In this document: piece by piece, positions 7,653-16,703 of the stretch | Layout: every line of letters begins with the position of its first letter | How positions within the stretch are numbered: position 1 is the first letter of the stretch | Assembly: GCA_035506295.1 (NCBI GenBank) | Contig: DATJPR010000053.1 | Location: 1 to 28,681, forward strand | Origin: DATJPR01 sp035506295 | Lineage (GTDB): Bacteria; Bacteroidota; Ignavibacteria; UBA10030; UBA6906 | Direction: 5' to 3' | DNA length: 28,681 nucleotides | Made by a program: the position numbers and the translations under genes | The notes under the pieces: generated by a model | What the model was told of the DNA's origin: nothing | The model's input: only the letters and a program-made list of their open reading frames with translations | The model's database searches: none

Positions 7653-9311
7653 TCAGCGCGACTCCGATTTCGCGGCGTCTCGAAGACATTCCTCCAACAC
7701 CCTCCCGACTCTCCCGGGCGGCAACTCCGCCCGGAGCACCGCCGCAAGGGTAGGCGCCAGATCGACGGGTGAGACCCCTTCCTCGAATCGTCCAGCCCGT
7801 ATCGGTCTGCCCATGATGATCAGCGGGACGTGCGTGTTGTAGTCGTACGGATCACCGTGCGACGTCCCTTTGTCCTCTCCCTCCAAATACAACGGCTTCA
7901 GAAAATAGTAAACATCTCCAGATCGACCGGGGTACACGCTGCGCCGAACGGCCGGCGGAAAGATCGACCCATCATTCGAAGGCGGCGTGTCGATCGGATA
8001 CGCGCGGGCAACGGCAGGGAATTCCTGCAACCGTTCCGCAACGAGCCGTGCAGCCGAGGAGCGGTCCACGTGCCTGGCATCAAGCAGCGACTGGCGGAGG
8101 TAGACGTTCCTGGCCACCACCGCCTGGATCCAGGTCGTCCCTTCAGCCGCCGGGCCGTACGCGCCGACCATCGCATCTTCCATCCACTTTCGTAACGCCT
8201 CTCCGGAAACTCGGCCGGCGTCCTGCATCGGCGAGTGGCTCTTCACGTATTCCGGAATCGGCGAGACACCATGATCGCTCGAGAACGCGATAACGCAATG
8301 AGAAAGTCCCACCGTGCTGTCCACGAAGGCGAAGAACCGGCCCAGGATCCTGTCCATCGCGACGGTCATCTCCTCGACTTCACGGCTGTTCGGACCGTAG
8401 TGGTGACCCACATAGTCGGTAGAGGAAAAACTCACGCACAGGAGGTCCGGCACATCATGCTTGCCGAGCTGTTCGGCGGTGATGGTGGCGCGGGCAAATC
8501 GTTCGAGGACATCCGCACCATACGGCGTCGAAAGGAGGGCATCATAGTATGACGAGGTAATGTGCTGTCGGCTCAGTCCCGTAACATGATGCGAAAAGGT
8601 TATGCCCAGACTGTCCTCGTTGTCTTCATATGGAGCGTCATCTTGATCGGCGCCGGCGAAAGCAGATTCCGGCAGGCTGAGGTTCCAGCTCTTGCCGAAG
8701 AATGAATTGATGAAACCTGATGCGTTGAAGCCGGCTACCCACGCGGGGAGCGCGTTCGCATAGTATCGTGATGTCGTGAATATCGAGTCGGCCATCCAGT
8801 AAGCGTCGTCGGGAAATTTCCCGCCCATCAAGATCGCGGCCCGGTCTTTGTTGGAAATAGAAATGACTTTGGACCTAAATCCCGTGTGCAATTGCAGGGC
8901 GTCGCCGAGAGTGAGGGTTGCCAGATGTGCCGGTGACCGTCCTTCCCCCTTTGCGCCGAGCAACGGCGACTGCTTGTCTTCCACGCAATAGACAGAGTGG
9001 CCGGATTGCCGGTCGTACCACGAGTTGGAAACGATGCCGTTCATCGCTCCATACGAGCCCGTGAGGAGAGCTGCATGACCAGGTCCCGTGATGCATTGCG
9101 CATGCTCGAAGTTTGCATTGGCGAACACCGCGCCGCTGTCGAGCAGGAGCTTCAATCCGCCGGTGAACAACGGCTGGAACCGGTTCATATACTCCATCGG
9201 GAATTGATCGAAGACGATGACGATGACAAGGTGCGGGGGCTGGGGTGTCTGGGCGGCGATCGATACGGTGGCGAGGGAAAGAAGAAGAACAAGTGCATTC
9301 AAGAATTTCAT
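7653..9311 (-). CDS. PafA-like secreted alkaline phosphatase
   Basis: Alkaline-phosphatase-superfamily hydrolase, probably a periplasmic phosphate monoesterase. Start 9311 is chosen because AAAGG precedes it and it opens a signal peptide (MKFLNALVLLLSLATVSIAAQ); the frame upstream to 9359 lacks these. Catalytic residues as in PafA of Elizabethkingia are visible: metal ligand D35 (VFDQF), nucleophile T75 (ITGPGHAALLTG), N96 (SNSWYD), K155 and R157 (SNKDRAA), then SSTDYVGHHYGP and SSDHGVSP for the remaining zinc ligands. The Lys/Arg pair distinguishes PafA monoesterases from nucleotide pyrophosphatases, so I favour the former. 552 aa. It converges on the Old Yellow Enzyme gene with a 15-bp gap. 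Confidence 0.88.
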   Translation of the reverse strand: MKFLNALVLLLSLATVSIAAQTPQPPHLVIVIVFDQFPMEYMNRFQPLFTGGLKLLLDSGAVFANANFEHAQCITGPGHAALLTGSYGAMNGIVSNSWYDRQSGHSVYCVEDKQSPLLGAKGEGRSPAHLATLTLGDALQLHTGFRSKVISISNKDRAAILMGGKFPDDAYWMADSIFTTSRYYANALPAWVAGFNASGFINSFFGKSWNLSLPESAFAGADQDDAPYEDNEDSLGITFSHHVTGLSRQHITSSYYDALLSTPYGADVLERFARATITAEQLGKHDVPDLLCVSFSSTDYVGHHYGPNSREVEEMTVAMDRILGRFFAFVDSTVGLSHCVIAFSSDHGVSPIPEYVKSHSPMQDAGRVSGEALRKWMEDAMVGAYGPAAEGTTWIQAVVARNVYLRQSLLDARHVDRSSAARLVAERLQEFPAVARAYPIDTPPSNDGSIFPPAVRRSVYPGRSGDVYYFLKPLYLEGEDKGTSHGDPYDYNTHVPLIIMGRPIRAGRFEEGVSPVDLAPTLAAVLRAELPPGRVGRVLEECLRDAAKSESR

Positions 9312-9436
9312 ACAGGGCCTTTGTGGATCGAAGAGCAGATTCAGCAGGGAACGTATCAAGATATCAAAAAATGTGATGGAAGAAAGAGCGCTGCACTAAA
9401 TGGGGGCGGGGGTATGTAACATCTGACCTCACATTC

Positions 9437-9466
9437 TGTAGGGACGTTGCATGCAACGTCCCTACA
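9437..9466. repeat. 30-bp perfect palindrome (REP-like)
   Basis: TGTAGGGACGTTGCA (9437-9451) is followed directly by its exact reverse complement (9452-9466), with no loop bases. It lies between the divergent phosphatase and arabinofuranosidase genes. The GTAGGGAC...GTCCCTAC type of palindrome is, as I recall, a recurring intergenic repeat in several bacterial phyla, in some cases linked to REP-associated transposases. No T-tract follows, so a terminator role is unlikely. The rest of the 9312-9604 gap shows no gene. Confidence 0.8.
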
Positions 9467-9604
9467 AGGTCACCCCATACAATTTGGCTATTTGATGTTC
9501 CATCGTTCTCAGGTAATCCAAGATTCGCCTTGCATTAGAACGTGATCTTCGATACAGTTGCGTGAGTGCTTCCGTATCCGCCACTTCTCTCACCTGGAGT
9601 CGCC

Positions 9605-11602
9605 ATGAGAAAATCCCTCTTACTCTTTTCGTTCGCCATCCTGCTCAGTGTTCCGCTAGCGGCCCAAAAGCCCTCCACGACCGTGTCGCTTGACGCGGCA
9701 GGGATGGAATACCAGATCAACAAGAACATCTACGGCCAATTTGCCGAACACCTCGGCCATCTGATCTACGGCGGTATCTGGGTGGGACCGCAATCCGGTA
9801 TCCCGAATATTGACGGCCTCCGCAAGGACGTCGTCGAGGCTTTACGGGAGCTGAAGGTTCCCGTCTTGCGCTGGCCCGGCGGGTGTTTTGCCGATACGTA
9901 TCACTGGATGGACGGCATTGGTCCACGCAGCAGCAGGCCAAAGATGATCAACACGAACTGGGGCGGTGTCACGGAGGATAACGGCTTCGGGACCCACGAA
10001 TTTCTCGAACTGTGCGACCTCATCGGATGCGAGCCTTACATCTGCGGCAACGTCGGCAGCGGGTCGGTCGAAGAACTTTCGCAATGGGTCGAATATGTGA
10101 ACTCGGACAATGTCAGTCCAATGACGGATCTTCGGAAGAAAAACGGGCGAGAAAAATCATGGGGCGTGAAATACTGGGGGATCGGGAACGAGAGCTGGGG
10201 ATGCGGCGGCAATATGCGCCCGGAATTCTATGCGGACATGGCGAAGAGGTTTGGAACGTTCATGCACACCTATGGCGGAAACAGGCTGTTCCGGATCGCG
10301 AGCGGCCCGAATGCCGAAGACTACAACTGGACGACGACCTTGATGAAGGAGGCGGGCTCGGCCATGGAAGGTCTGTCGCTGCATTACTACTCAAACCTGT
10401 CGAAGAGGGCGACGGACGTCGACAAAGCGGGTTGGTTTGATATCATGAAGAAGACCCTCCGGATGGATGAATTGGTGACAAAGCATGCGGCGATCATGGA
10501 TGCCTACGATCCGTTCAAGAATATCGCGCTGGTGGTCGACGAGTGGGGGACCTGGTATGACGTCGAGCCCGGGACGAACCCCGGCTTTCTATACCAGCAA
10601 AACACCCTTCGCGACGCCGTGGCAGCGGGATCGACGCTCAACATCTTCAACAATCATTGCGACCGGGTCCGCATGGCGAACATTGCACAGGTCGTGAACG
10701 TCCTCCAGGCGATGCTCCTGACGGATGGGAAGAGCATGGTCCGGACGCCGACGTACCACGTGTTCCGCATGTACGCGGTGCATCAGAATGCGATGATGGT
10801 TCCCGTCAGCGTAGCCTCGCGGATGTATTCATTAGCAGGCATGGACCTGCCTGCCGTGAACTGCTCCGCGTCGATCGACACGCTCGGCGTCATGCATGTC
10901 TCGTTGTGCAACATCGATCCCGACGCGCCGGCGAGCGTGGCGATACGGCTGAAGCATTTCATCGCGAAAAGTGTCACGGGGGAAGTGTTGACCGCCGGTG
11001 CAATGAACGCGCACAACACATTCACGGATCCGGAGGCGGTGACGCCGGTTCCGTTCAACGGCGCGAAGATTTCTGGCGACAGCCTCCTCGTGGAGCTTCC
11101 CGCGAAGTCGGTCGCTGTGCTTGCCTTGCGGGGCGAGGTCCGGCATGAGCCGCGACCTGCAATCGTCTTGAAGAATCCCGAGCGGGGGCTTCGCTACCAG
11201 TACTACGAGACCGATGGAGCGTCGATGCCTTTCTTTCCCAAACTTGCGGCGGCGTCGTCCGGCACGGTGGACAGCGTGATGATTCCGAACGGAGTTCGCG
11301 AAAGCAACTTCGGCGTGCTCTACGATGGGTACATCAACATCAGCATCCAGGGACTCTATACGCTGTACACAACATCGGATGACGGGTCCGTGCTGCTCAT
11401 TGACGGCAAGGTGGTCGTGAACAATGACGGTCGGCATGGGCCGATCGAACGGTCCGGTTTCGTCGAGTTGGAAGCCGGCTATCACACATTCCGTTTGATG
11501 TTTTTCCAGGCGGGTGGTGGGATGGAGTTGCGCGCGAGCATCAAGGGACCGCACATGGACAAGGAGAGTATTCCCGTCGGGATGCTTTTGCATGAACGTT
11601 GA
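9605..11602 (+). CDS. Secreted GH51 alpha-L-arabinofuranosidase with PA14 domain
   Basis: Predicted exo-enzyme that removes alpha-L-arabinofuranosyl residues from arabinan, arabinoxylan or related polymers. The start at 9605 has TGGAG five bases upstream and opens a signal peptide (MRKSLLLFSFAILLSVPLAAQ). The GH51 barrel begins with NIYGQFAEHLG, followed by VLRWPGGCFADTYHWMDGIG. The acid/base Glu is E196 in GIGNESWGCGG and the nucleophile E313 in VVDEWGTWYDVEPGTNPG. A beta-sandwich ends near residue 515. Residues about 528-660 form a PA14-like module (GLYTLYTTSDDGSVLLIDG, then GYHTFRLMFFQAGGG) that may bind carbohydrate. 665 aa. It lacks a T9SS tail, so it is probably periplasmic. A hairpin follows about 50 bp downstream. 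Confidence 0.92.
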   Translation: MRKSLLLFSFAILLSVPLAAQKPSTTVSLDAAGMEYQINKNIYGQFAEHLGHLIYGGIWVGPQSGIPNIDGLRKDVVEALRELKVPVLRWPGGCFADTYHWMDGIGPRSSRPKMINTNWGGVTEDNGFGTHEFLELCDLIGCEPYICGNVGSGSVEELSQWVEYVNSDNVSPMTDLRKKNGREKSWGVKYWGIGNESWGCGGNMRPEFYADMAKRFGTFMHTYGGNRLFRIASGPNAEDYNWTTTLMKEAGSAMEGLSLHYYSNLSKRATDVDKAGWFDIMKKTLRMDELVTKHAAIMDAYDPFKNIALVVDEWGTWYDVEPGTNPGFLYQQNTLRDAVAAGSTLNIFNNHCDRVRMANIAQVVNVLQAMLLTDGKSMVRTPTYHVFRMYAVHQNAMMVPVSVASRMYSLAGMDLPAVNCSASIDTLGVMHVSLCNIDPDAPASVAIRLKHFIAKSVTGEVLTAGAMNAHNTFTDPEAVTPVPFNGAKISGDSLLVELPAKSVAVLALRGEVRHEPRPAIVLKNPERGLRYQYYETDGASMPFFPKLAAASSGTVDSVMIPNGVRESNFGVLYDGYINISIQGLYTLYTTSDDGSVLLIDGKVVVNNDGRHGPIERSGFVELEAGYHTFRLMFFQAGGGMELRASIKGPHMDKESIPVGMLLHER

Positions 11603-11654
11603 AAGTGCCCAAAAACGCATCATTTTCCCTTCATTTCTCTCTTCCCACATTAAA

Positions 11655-11720
11655 AAACCGCTCCAGAGAAAAATTAACTTGACTTTCTAAAGTTAATCTT
11701 TTACCTCTCTGGAGCGGTTT
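11655..11720. repeat. Nested inverted repeat / large hairpin
   Basis: A perfect 15-bp outer stem AAACCGCTCCAGAGA (11655-11669) / TCTCTGGAGCGGTTT (11706-11720) encloses a second 8-bp stem ATTAACTT (11673-11680) / AAGTTAAT (11690-11697). The 9-mer GGAGCGGTT of the right arm recurs at 11789-11797. On the minus strand the outer stem runs into TTTTTT like a terminator, but no minus-strand gene feeds it. On the plus strand it lies between the arabinofuranosidase stop and the TonB-receptor start. It could be an RNA stem in the leader, a protein-binding dyad or a small non-autonomous element. Confidence 0.7.
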
Positions 11721-11870
11721 AGTAGTTCCTCTCTTATCACGCATTCATTGCAGTAAATACAAGCACTTTTCGTATTGATAGGGCTGTTGGAGCGGTTCTG
11801 TAATGTCCGCCTTCCCGGCCGGCAATGTACTGAAGTCCTTCCACCAAACACATAAGCAAAAGGTGATGGC

Positions 11871-14864
11871 GTGAAACCGTCATTCGTCGTGCGGCTTTGT
11901 GCGCTTCTCTTCCTGCTTGCTCCCACCGTGGCCCTCGCCTCCGGCATGTTGCGGGGCATTGTGACCGATTCGCTCACGAATGAAGCGCTGGTGGGCGCCC
12001 ACCTGATGATCACGGGGACCTCCCTCGGTGCTGCCTCCGACATCCAGGGCAACTATGCCATCCGTGCCATCCCCGCTGGTCGCTACACAGTGAAATGCTC
12101 CTACATCGGCTACACGACGAAGAGCGCCACGGTGACCATCACCGATGATGCGACGACCGAACTGGATTTCGCCATCGTCGTCACCACCGTCCAGGGACAG
12201 GAAATCGTGGTGACCGGCCAGGCGGTCGGGCAGGCGGCGGCGATCAATCAGCAGCTGACCTCCAACAGGATTGTCAACGTCATCTCCGAACAGAAAATCA
12301 AAGAGCTCCCGGATGCGAACGCGGCGGAAGCGATCGGTCGTTTGCCGGGCGTCTCGGTGATCCGCTCCGGCGGCGAGGCGAGTCAGATCGTCCTTCGCGG
12401 TCTGGGGGAAAACATGACGACGATCACGGTCGACGGCGTACAGCTCTCGGCGACGGACGCAGACTCCCGCGGCGTCGACCTGAGCACCATCGCCCAGGGC
12501 TCGCTCTCCGGGATCACGCTCACGAAAGCCATCACCTCCGACATGGACGGCCAGGCTATCGCCGGCAACGTGAACTTCGTTACGAAGTCCGCGCCGTCGA
12601 CGCGCACGATCCAGGCGACGGCACAGGGCACGTACAACGGGATGGACAGCAAGTACGGTCAGTTCAACGTCTACGGAAATTATGGGGAACGATTCTTTGA
12701 TGACGTCTTCGGGGTCCAGGTGTTTGGGAATATGGAGCGGCGCATCCGGAGCAACGAGAACTTCAGCGTGGCGTATGATCAAACCCTGAACCATGGACGT
12801 GACTGGAACATCTCCAGCTTCACCGTTCAGTATGTCCCGGAACTCCGGACGCGAAGAGGCGGGAAGATCATTCTGGACGCCAATACGCCGGACAACGGAG
12901 TCGTCAAATTCGCAGCTGATGTGAACCGGACAGATCGGGCGCTCTCCATCATGAATCGCAACTACCCGACTGAGTCAGGCGAAGTGAACTACGAATTCAC
13001 GGGGCAGAATTTCACGACGGATATCCTTGCGCTCTCCTTGCAGGGAGAGAACCATGTCGCCGGGTTCCAGGCAAACTGGAGTCTGTCGTTTACGCAGTCG
13101 CAAACGGACATGCCCTATGACTTCGAGTTGCACTTCGATGAACCGGGGCTTCTCCAGAATGGCGTTCCCATCTCCGGGATGAGTGCCGTACCCCTCTCGC
13201 TGCGGAAGGGACCCTACGAGGCGCTTATTCCATATGCGCTCAACAACTTCAATGATGCGTTCATCCAGTACGGATATGTCAATACGAGCAACAGCCTGGA
13301 ACTCCAGAAGACCGCGCTGCTCGACGTCAAGAGAGACTACACGTTCTCCGACTTCGCAGGGGAGGTTCAATTCGGGGGAAAATATGTTTCCCGCTGGCAT
13401 CGCCGGTACAGTTGGAGTCTCTTTTCTCCGTATTACAATGGCGTCCAATTCAAGCAGTACATGAGAAATCCGGATGGCTCGGTGGTTCCCAAGGATTTCG
13501 CGGGGAAGGGATTTGGCAACTTGCAGCAGTCGCAGGGGCTGATCTTCCTCTCCAATTTCATCGGCTCGAACACCCGGAATATCTTCGGGCAGTACTTGCT
13601 CAACCCGCTCATGATCGCGGACCGGATGAGGGACTGGTATGACATTTCGCACACAGGGTACGATCCGCTCACAAGGAACACGGAATATTCAGACGATACA
13701 CAGCTTGCCGGAACCGACTACGGCGCAGTGGAGGCCGTGGGTTCCGGGTATCTCATGAACACGCTGAACCTTGGCACCTTTGCCACCCTGATCCTTGGTG
13801 TGCGCGTGGAAGCCGACAACGACAACTATCAGGCGCTCTATACGCCGACGGTTCTCACCAATTATTCAGTGTTCCGTGACACTGCCGCGACCCACACCGA
13901 GGCGATTGTTCTCCCGAACGCACATCTGATCCTCAAGCCGACGGATTTCATGAATGTCCGTCTCGCCGCTTACAGAGGGATCCTCCGCCCCGATTACAGT
14001 CTTCGACTGCCGAATTATGTCATGGTCGGGTACGCTGCGTATGTGAACAACTGGCAGTTGAAGGTCGGTAACCCCGACCTGAAAAACGCAGATGCGTGGA
14101 ACTATGAGCTCAATCTCCAGTTCTATGGCGAAAAGATCGGATTGCTTTCGATCTCAGGGTTCTACAAGCAGATCACCAATGAGGTCGAGTACCTTAACGG
14201 CTTGCCGTGCTTTACCGGGAGCACGATCCCTGACAGCATGGGGGTCAAATACCTGAACAATCAGCCTCCCCCGGCAGCCATCGGAAAGTTCTACCTGTAT
14301 TACCCCTACAACTCTTCGAAGCCGTCCAAAGTCTGGGGATTCGAAGCCGAACAACAGGTGAACTTCCGCTATCTGCCCGGGTTGCTGAGCGGTATCACGT
14401 TGAGCTACAACCTCTCGTTAGTGAGAAACGAAACGTGGACGCCCTACGGCAAACTCGTGAACGATACGACCTATTTCGGAGGGTTCCCCATTGTAAATCC
14501 GCGGGTTGTGTTGGACGAGCAAAAGACCCGCATCTCGAATGCTCCACAATTCTTCACGAACATCGTGTTCGGATATGACATCGATGGTTTCTCGGCCCGT
14601 CTCTCCTATTTCCACCAGGGAGAATTCTATTCAGCCTTCTCGAGCGATCAGCGGGCCAACACGATTGTGCGGCAGTTCGAGCGGCTCGATCTCTCGCTCA
14701 AACAGGAAATCAATTCGATGCTGTCTGTCGGACTGAATCTGAACAACCTGACGAACACGACCGAAGGAACGTATCTCGAAGATGCCATCGATGGCTACAG
14801 AGTTGAGACGTCGGCCGTCCGGTACGGCCTCACAGCCGATCTCTGGCTGAAGGTAGCGTTGTAA
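11871..14864 (+). CDS. TonB-dependent outer-membrane receptor
   Basis: Energised outer-membrane importer, probably for an oligosaccharide. GTG start at 11871 with AAAAGG upstream; signal peptide MKPSFVVRLCALLFLLAPTVALAS. Residues about 25-110 are a carboxypeptidase-regulatory-like beta sandwich (GIVTDSLTNEALVGAHLMI, then ASDIQGNYAIRAIPAGRYTV). The plug follows, with the TonB-box-like region EIVVTGQA, then ELPDANAAEAIGRLPGVSV and VLRGLGENMTTITVDGVQL. The remainder to residue 997 is a 22-strand-type barrel. This plug pattern resembles the saccharide receptors of Xanthomonas/Caulobacter type rather than classical SusC, and no SusD gene is beside it. The gene is 76 bp upstream of the beta-helix protein and probably cotranscribed with it. 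The ligand is unknown. Confidence 0.92.
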   Translation: MKPSFVVRLCALLFLLAPTVALASGMLRGIVTDSLTNEALVGAHLMITGTSLGAASDIQGNYAIRAIPAGRYTVKCSYIGYTTKSATVTITDDATTELDFAIVVTTVQGQEIVVTGQAVGQAAAINQQLTSNRIVNVISEQKIKELPDANAAEAIGRLPGVSVIRSGGEASQIVLRGLGENMTTITVDGVQLSATDADSRGVDLSTIAQGSLSGITLTKAITSDMDGQAIAGNVNFVTKSAPSTRTIQATAQGTYNGMDSKYGQFNVYGNYGERFFDDVFGVQVFGNMERRIRSNENFSVAYDQTLNHGRDWNISSFTVQYVPELRTRRGGKIILDANTPDNGVVKFAADVNRTDRALSIMNRNYPTESGEVNYEFTGQNFTTDILALSLQGENHVAGFQANWSLSFTQSQTDMPYDFELHFDEPGLLQNGVPISGMSAVPLSLRKGPYEALIPYALNNFNDAFIQYGYVNTSNSLELQKTALLDVKRDYTFSDFAGEVQFGGKYVSRWHRRYSWSLFSPYYNGVQFKQYMRNPDGSVVPKDFAGKGFGNLQQSQGLIFLSNFIGSNTRNIFGQYLLNPLMIADRMRDWYDISHTGYDPLTRNTEYSDDTQLAGTDYGAVEAVGSGYLMNTLNLGTFATLILGVRVEADNDNYQALYTPTVLTNYSVFRDTAATHTEAIVLPNAHLILKPTDFMNVRLAAYRGILRPDYSLRLPNYVMVGYAAYVNNWQLKVGNPDLKNADAWNYELNLQFYGEKIGLLSISGFYKQITNEVEYLNGLPCFTGSTIPDSMGVKYLNNQPPPAAIGKFYLYYPYNSSKPSKVWGFEAEQQVNFRYLPGLLSGITLSYNLSLVRNETWTPYGKLVNDTTYFGGFPIVNPRVVLDEQKTRISNAPQFFTNIVFGYDIDGFSARLSYFHQGEFYSAFSSDQRANTIVRQFERLDLSLKQEINSMLSVGLNLNNLTNTTEGTYLEDAIDGYRVETSAVRYGLTADLWLKVAL

Positions 14865-14899
14865 GCCCATGTAGGGGAATGCATCATCACAATCCACCA

Positions 14900-14929
14900 T
14901 CCATCCACAATCCACAATTACAGTACAAC
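14900..14929 (+). repeat. Short CAATCCAC-type direct repeats
   Basis: The 76-bp gap between receptor and beta-helix genes contains several copies of (C)ATCCAC/CAATCCAC in tandem. It may be simple-sequence expansion in a spacer; no function is evident. The ribosome-binding site GGGAGG follows. Confidence 0.4.
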
Positions 14930-14940
14930 GGGAGGTTCGT

Positions 14941-16641
14941 ATGAGACGATCGTTACGGGCGCTGCTGCCCGCACTGCTGCTGTTGGCCATAGCGACGTCC
15001 ACGATGTTTGCTCAGCACAGAATGTTCGTGCCGAAGCCAACGACGGTGACGTACATCGACGACATTGTTCTCGGCGACACGCTTGCCAATGGAGCACGGG
15101 CGGATTCAAATCGCGTCTATGTGCTTCAGCGCGGCGGTACCTGGTTCTGGGAGAACACTGTCCGGAATCTCGGGTGGAAGCTTGATATCGAGGCGTCAGA
15201 CACCGGCAGCGGTGCGATGCCCAAGATCTATGGGCGTCCGACGCCGGGAACGACCACTGTTCCGTACAACTTTGTTGATATGGAAGGACCCGTCTACGTC
15301 AAGGGGCTCATGATCTGCGGGTACTTTGACCTGGACACGTCGGCGCTGAACAAGTATCAATCCCCGGGTCAATTCTTCTCGCGTTCCAATCCAAATCCGG
15401 ACCGGGAGGAATTCTACGGGAATGTTTTCAGCGGACCCCTTCAGGCGTACGTGAGTGCGTTTGGTTCCTGCAGTGTCATCAAGTTCGTGGATAACATCTT
15501 TGCCAACGACGGTGTGCCTCCGCTGTGGGACATTGGCAACGGGCGCATCACCGACGTCCGCAACGTGGGTCTTGATAGCCTCATCCTGATCAACAACACG
15601 CTTGTCTACGGGTTCGATCGTGCAATCCGGCATCTGAAGAGCGTCGGCCGCGTGGACAACTTCATTATCGACCACAACACGATCTATGAGAACGGCGGCC
15701 GATATGGTCTCATTTCGCTGGGCGCCGTCGGCTCGAACGTGGAGATTACCAATAACCTGTTGATCGACCCGATGGCGTTTGGCGCGGATACGACAATGTA
15801 TCGCCAGTACGACTTCGGAGAGTGCGGTGAATTTGATGCGCAGGGCAAAGTGAGGATGTCATGGATCTACCACTCGAATGTCAATAGCGACACGCTTGCC
15901 GGCAACAAAAACACTGCGTGGAAAATCGCGAACAACTACTGGTATGTGACCCCCCAGGTCCAGGCCGTGTGGGATTCTTGCATCCACATGGGTTGGGACC
16001 CGGTGATCGGCGTGGGCCGGCAGTTGACGGACTCCATCAAGGCCAAACTTGGTGCCGACTCGGCGAAGGCGTTTACCAAGCTGAACAGCTTCGCATTCAA
16101 CAATGTCACAGGGACTATTGCACCAGTCGTTCTCTATGCGACCATGCCTCCGCCCAACGGAACTGGCGGTCAGTCAGAAGGTGGTGTGTGGCTTCCTTAC
16201 GACAGACGCGTGACAACGTACTACAAGGACACAATGGACTGTGGCTATTCGACAGCCTCGCCGGCATACACGGGTGCATGGGGTGGATTCCCGGTGGGCG
16301 ACCTGAACTGGTTCCCCACGAAGAAGGCCGCGTGGCTGCTGACCGACGTCCAGCAACAGGCGACATCGGCGGTGGCCGAGGTGTATACACTGTCCCAGAA
16401 CTATCCGAATCCGTTCAACCCGTCGACGCAGATCAACTTCTCGATCCCGAAGCAGACGCGGGTCACACTGAAGGTGTTTAATGTGCTCGGTCAGGAGGTG
16501 GCGACATTGGTCGATGGCGTGCTCACTGCTGGTCAGCACACTGCTACATTCCAGGCAACACAGTTCGCCAGCGGAGTCTACTTCTACAGCATCAAAGCAG
16601 GAGACTTCGCCAGCACGCGGAAAATGATGTTGGTGAAGTAA
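14941..16641 (+). CDS. T9SS-exported right-handed beta-helix-like protein
   Basis: Start at 14941 follows GGGAGGTTCGT. Signal peptide of about 25 residues ending MFAQ. The middle region (about 90-330) has repeated Asn/Ile/Val-rich strand patterns: VIKFVDNIFAND, SLILINNTLVYG, NFIIDHNTIYENGG and VEITNNLLID. These are typical of parallel beta-helix proteins such as pectate lyases and other polysaccharide lyases. I cannot identify catalytic residues, so it may be an enzyme, a binding protein or a structural one. A T9SS C-terminal domain (LSQNYPNPFNP ... STRKMMLVK) ends the 566-aa protein. Cotranscription with the TonB receptor suggests that it processes or captures the ligand the receptor imports. 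Confidence 0.8.
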   Translation: MRRSLRALLPALLLLAIATSTMFAQHRMFVPKPTTVTYIDDIVLGDTLANGARADSNRVYVLQRGGTWFWENTVRNLGWKLDIEASDTGSGAMPKIYGRPTPGTTTVPYNFVDMEGPVYVKGLMICGYFDLDTSALNKYQSPGQFFSRSNPNPDREEFYGNVFSGPLQAYVSAFGSCSVIKFVDNIFANDGVPPLWDIGNGRITDVRNVGLDSLILINNTLVYGFDRAIRHLKSVGRVDNFIIDHNTIYENGGRYGLISLGAVGSNVEITNNLLIDPMAFGADTTMYRQYDFGECGEFDAQGKVRMSWIYHSNVNSDTLAGNKNTAWKIANNYWYVTPQVQAVWDSCIHMGWDPVIGVGRQLTDSIKAKLGADSAKAFTKLNSFAFNNVTGTIAPVVLYATMPPPNGTGGQSEGGVWLPYDRRVTTYYKDTMDCGYSTASPAYTGAWGGFPVGDLNWFPTKKAAWLLTDVQQQATSAVAEVYTLSQNYPNPFNPSTQINFSIPKQTRVTLKVFNVLGQEVATLVDGVLTAGQHTATFQATQFASGVYFYSIKAGDFASTRKMMLVK

Positions 16642-16662
16642 CTTCTTCATTGAGGGAAAGGC

Positions 16663-16687
16663 GAGGGGCGCCGATGAGGCGCCCCTC
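16663..16687 (+). terminator. Strong GC hairpin after the beta-helix gene
   Basis: GAGGGGCGCC (16663-16672) and GGCGCCCCTC (16678-16687) form a perfect 10-bp stem with a 5-nt loop GATGA, 21 bp after the stop codon. No T-tract follows, so it is either a stem-only terminator or a 3' mRNA-stabilising structure. Confidence 0.6.
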
Positions 16688-16703
16688 CGCGGGTCTCGCA
16701 ATG

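Noticed and set aside
11871..14864. SusC/SusD-type polysaccharide utilisation locus
   Set aside because: The receptor lacks a neighbouring SusD lipoprotein and its plug resembles other saccharide receptor types; the next gene is a T9SS beta-helix-like protein.
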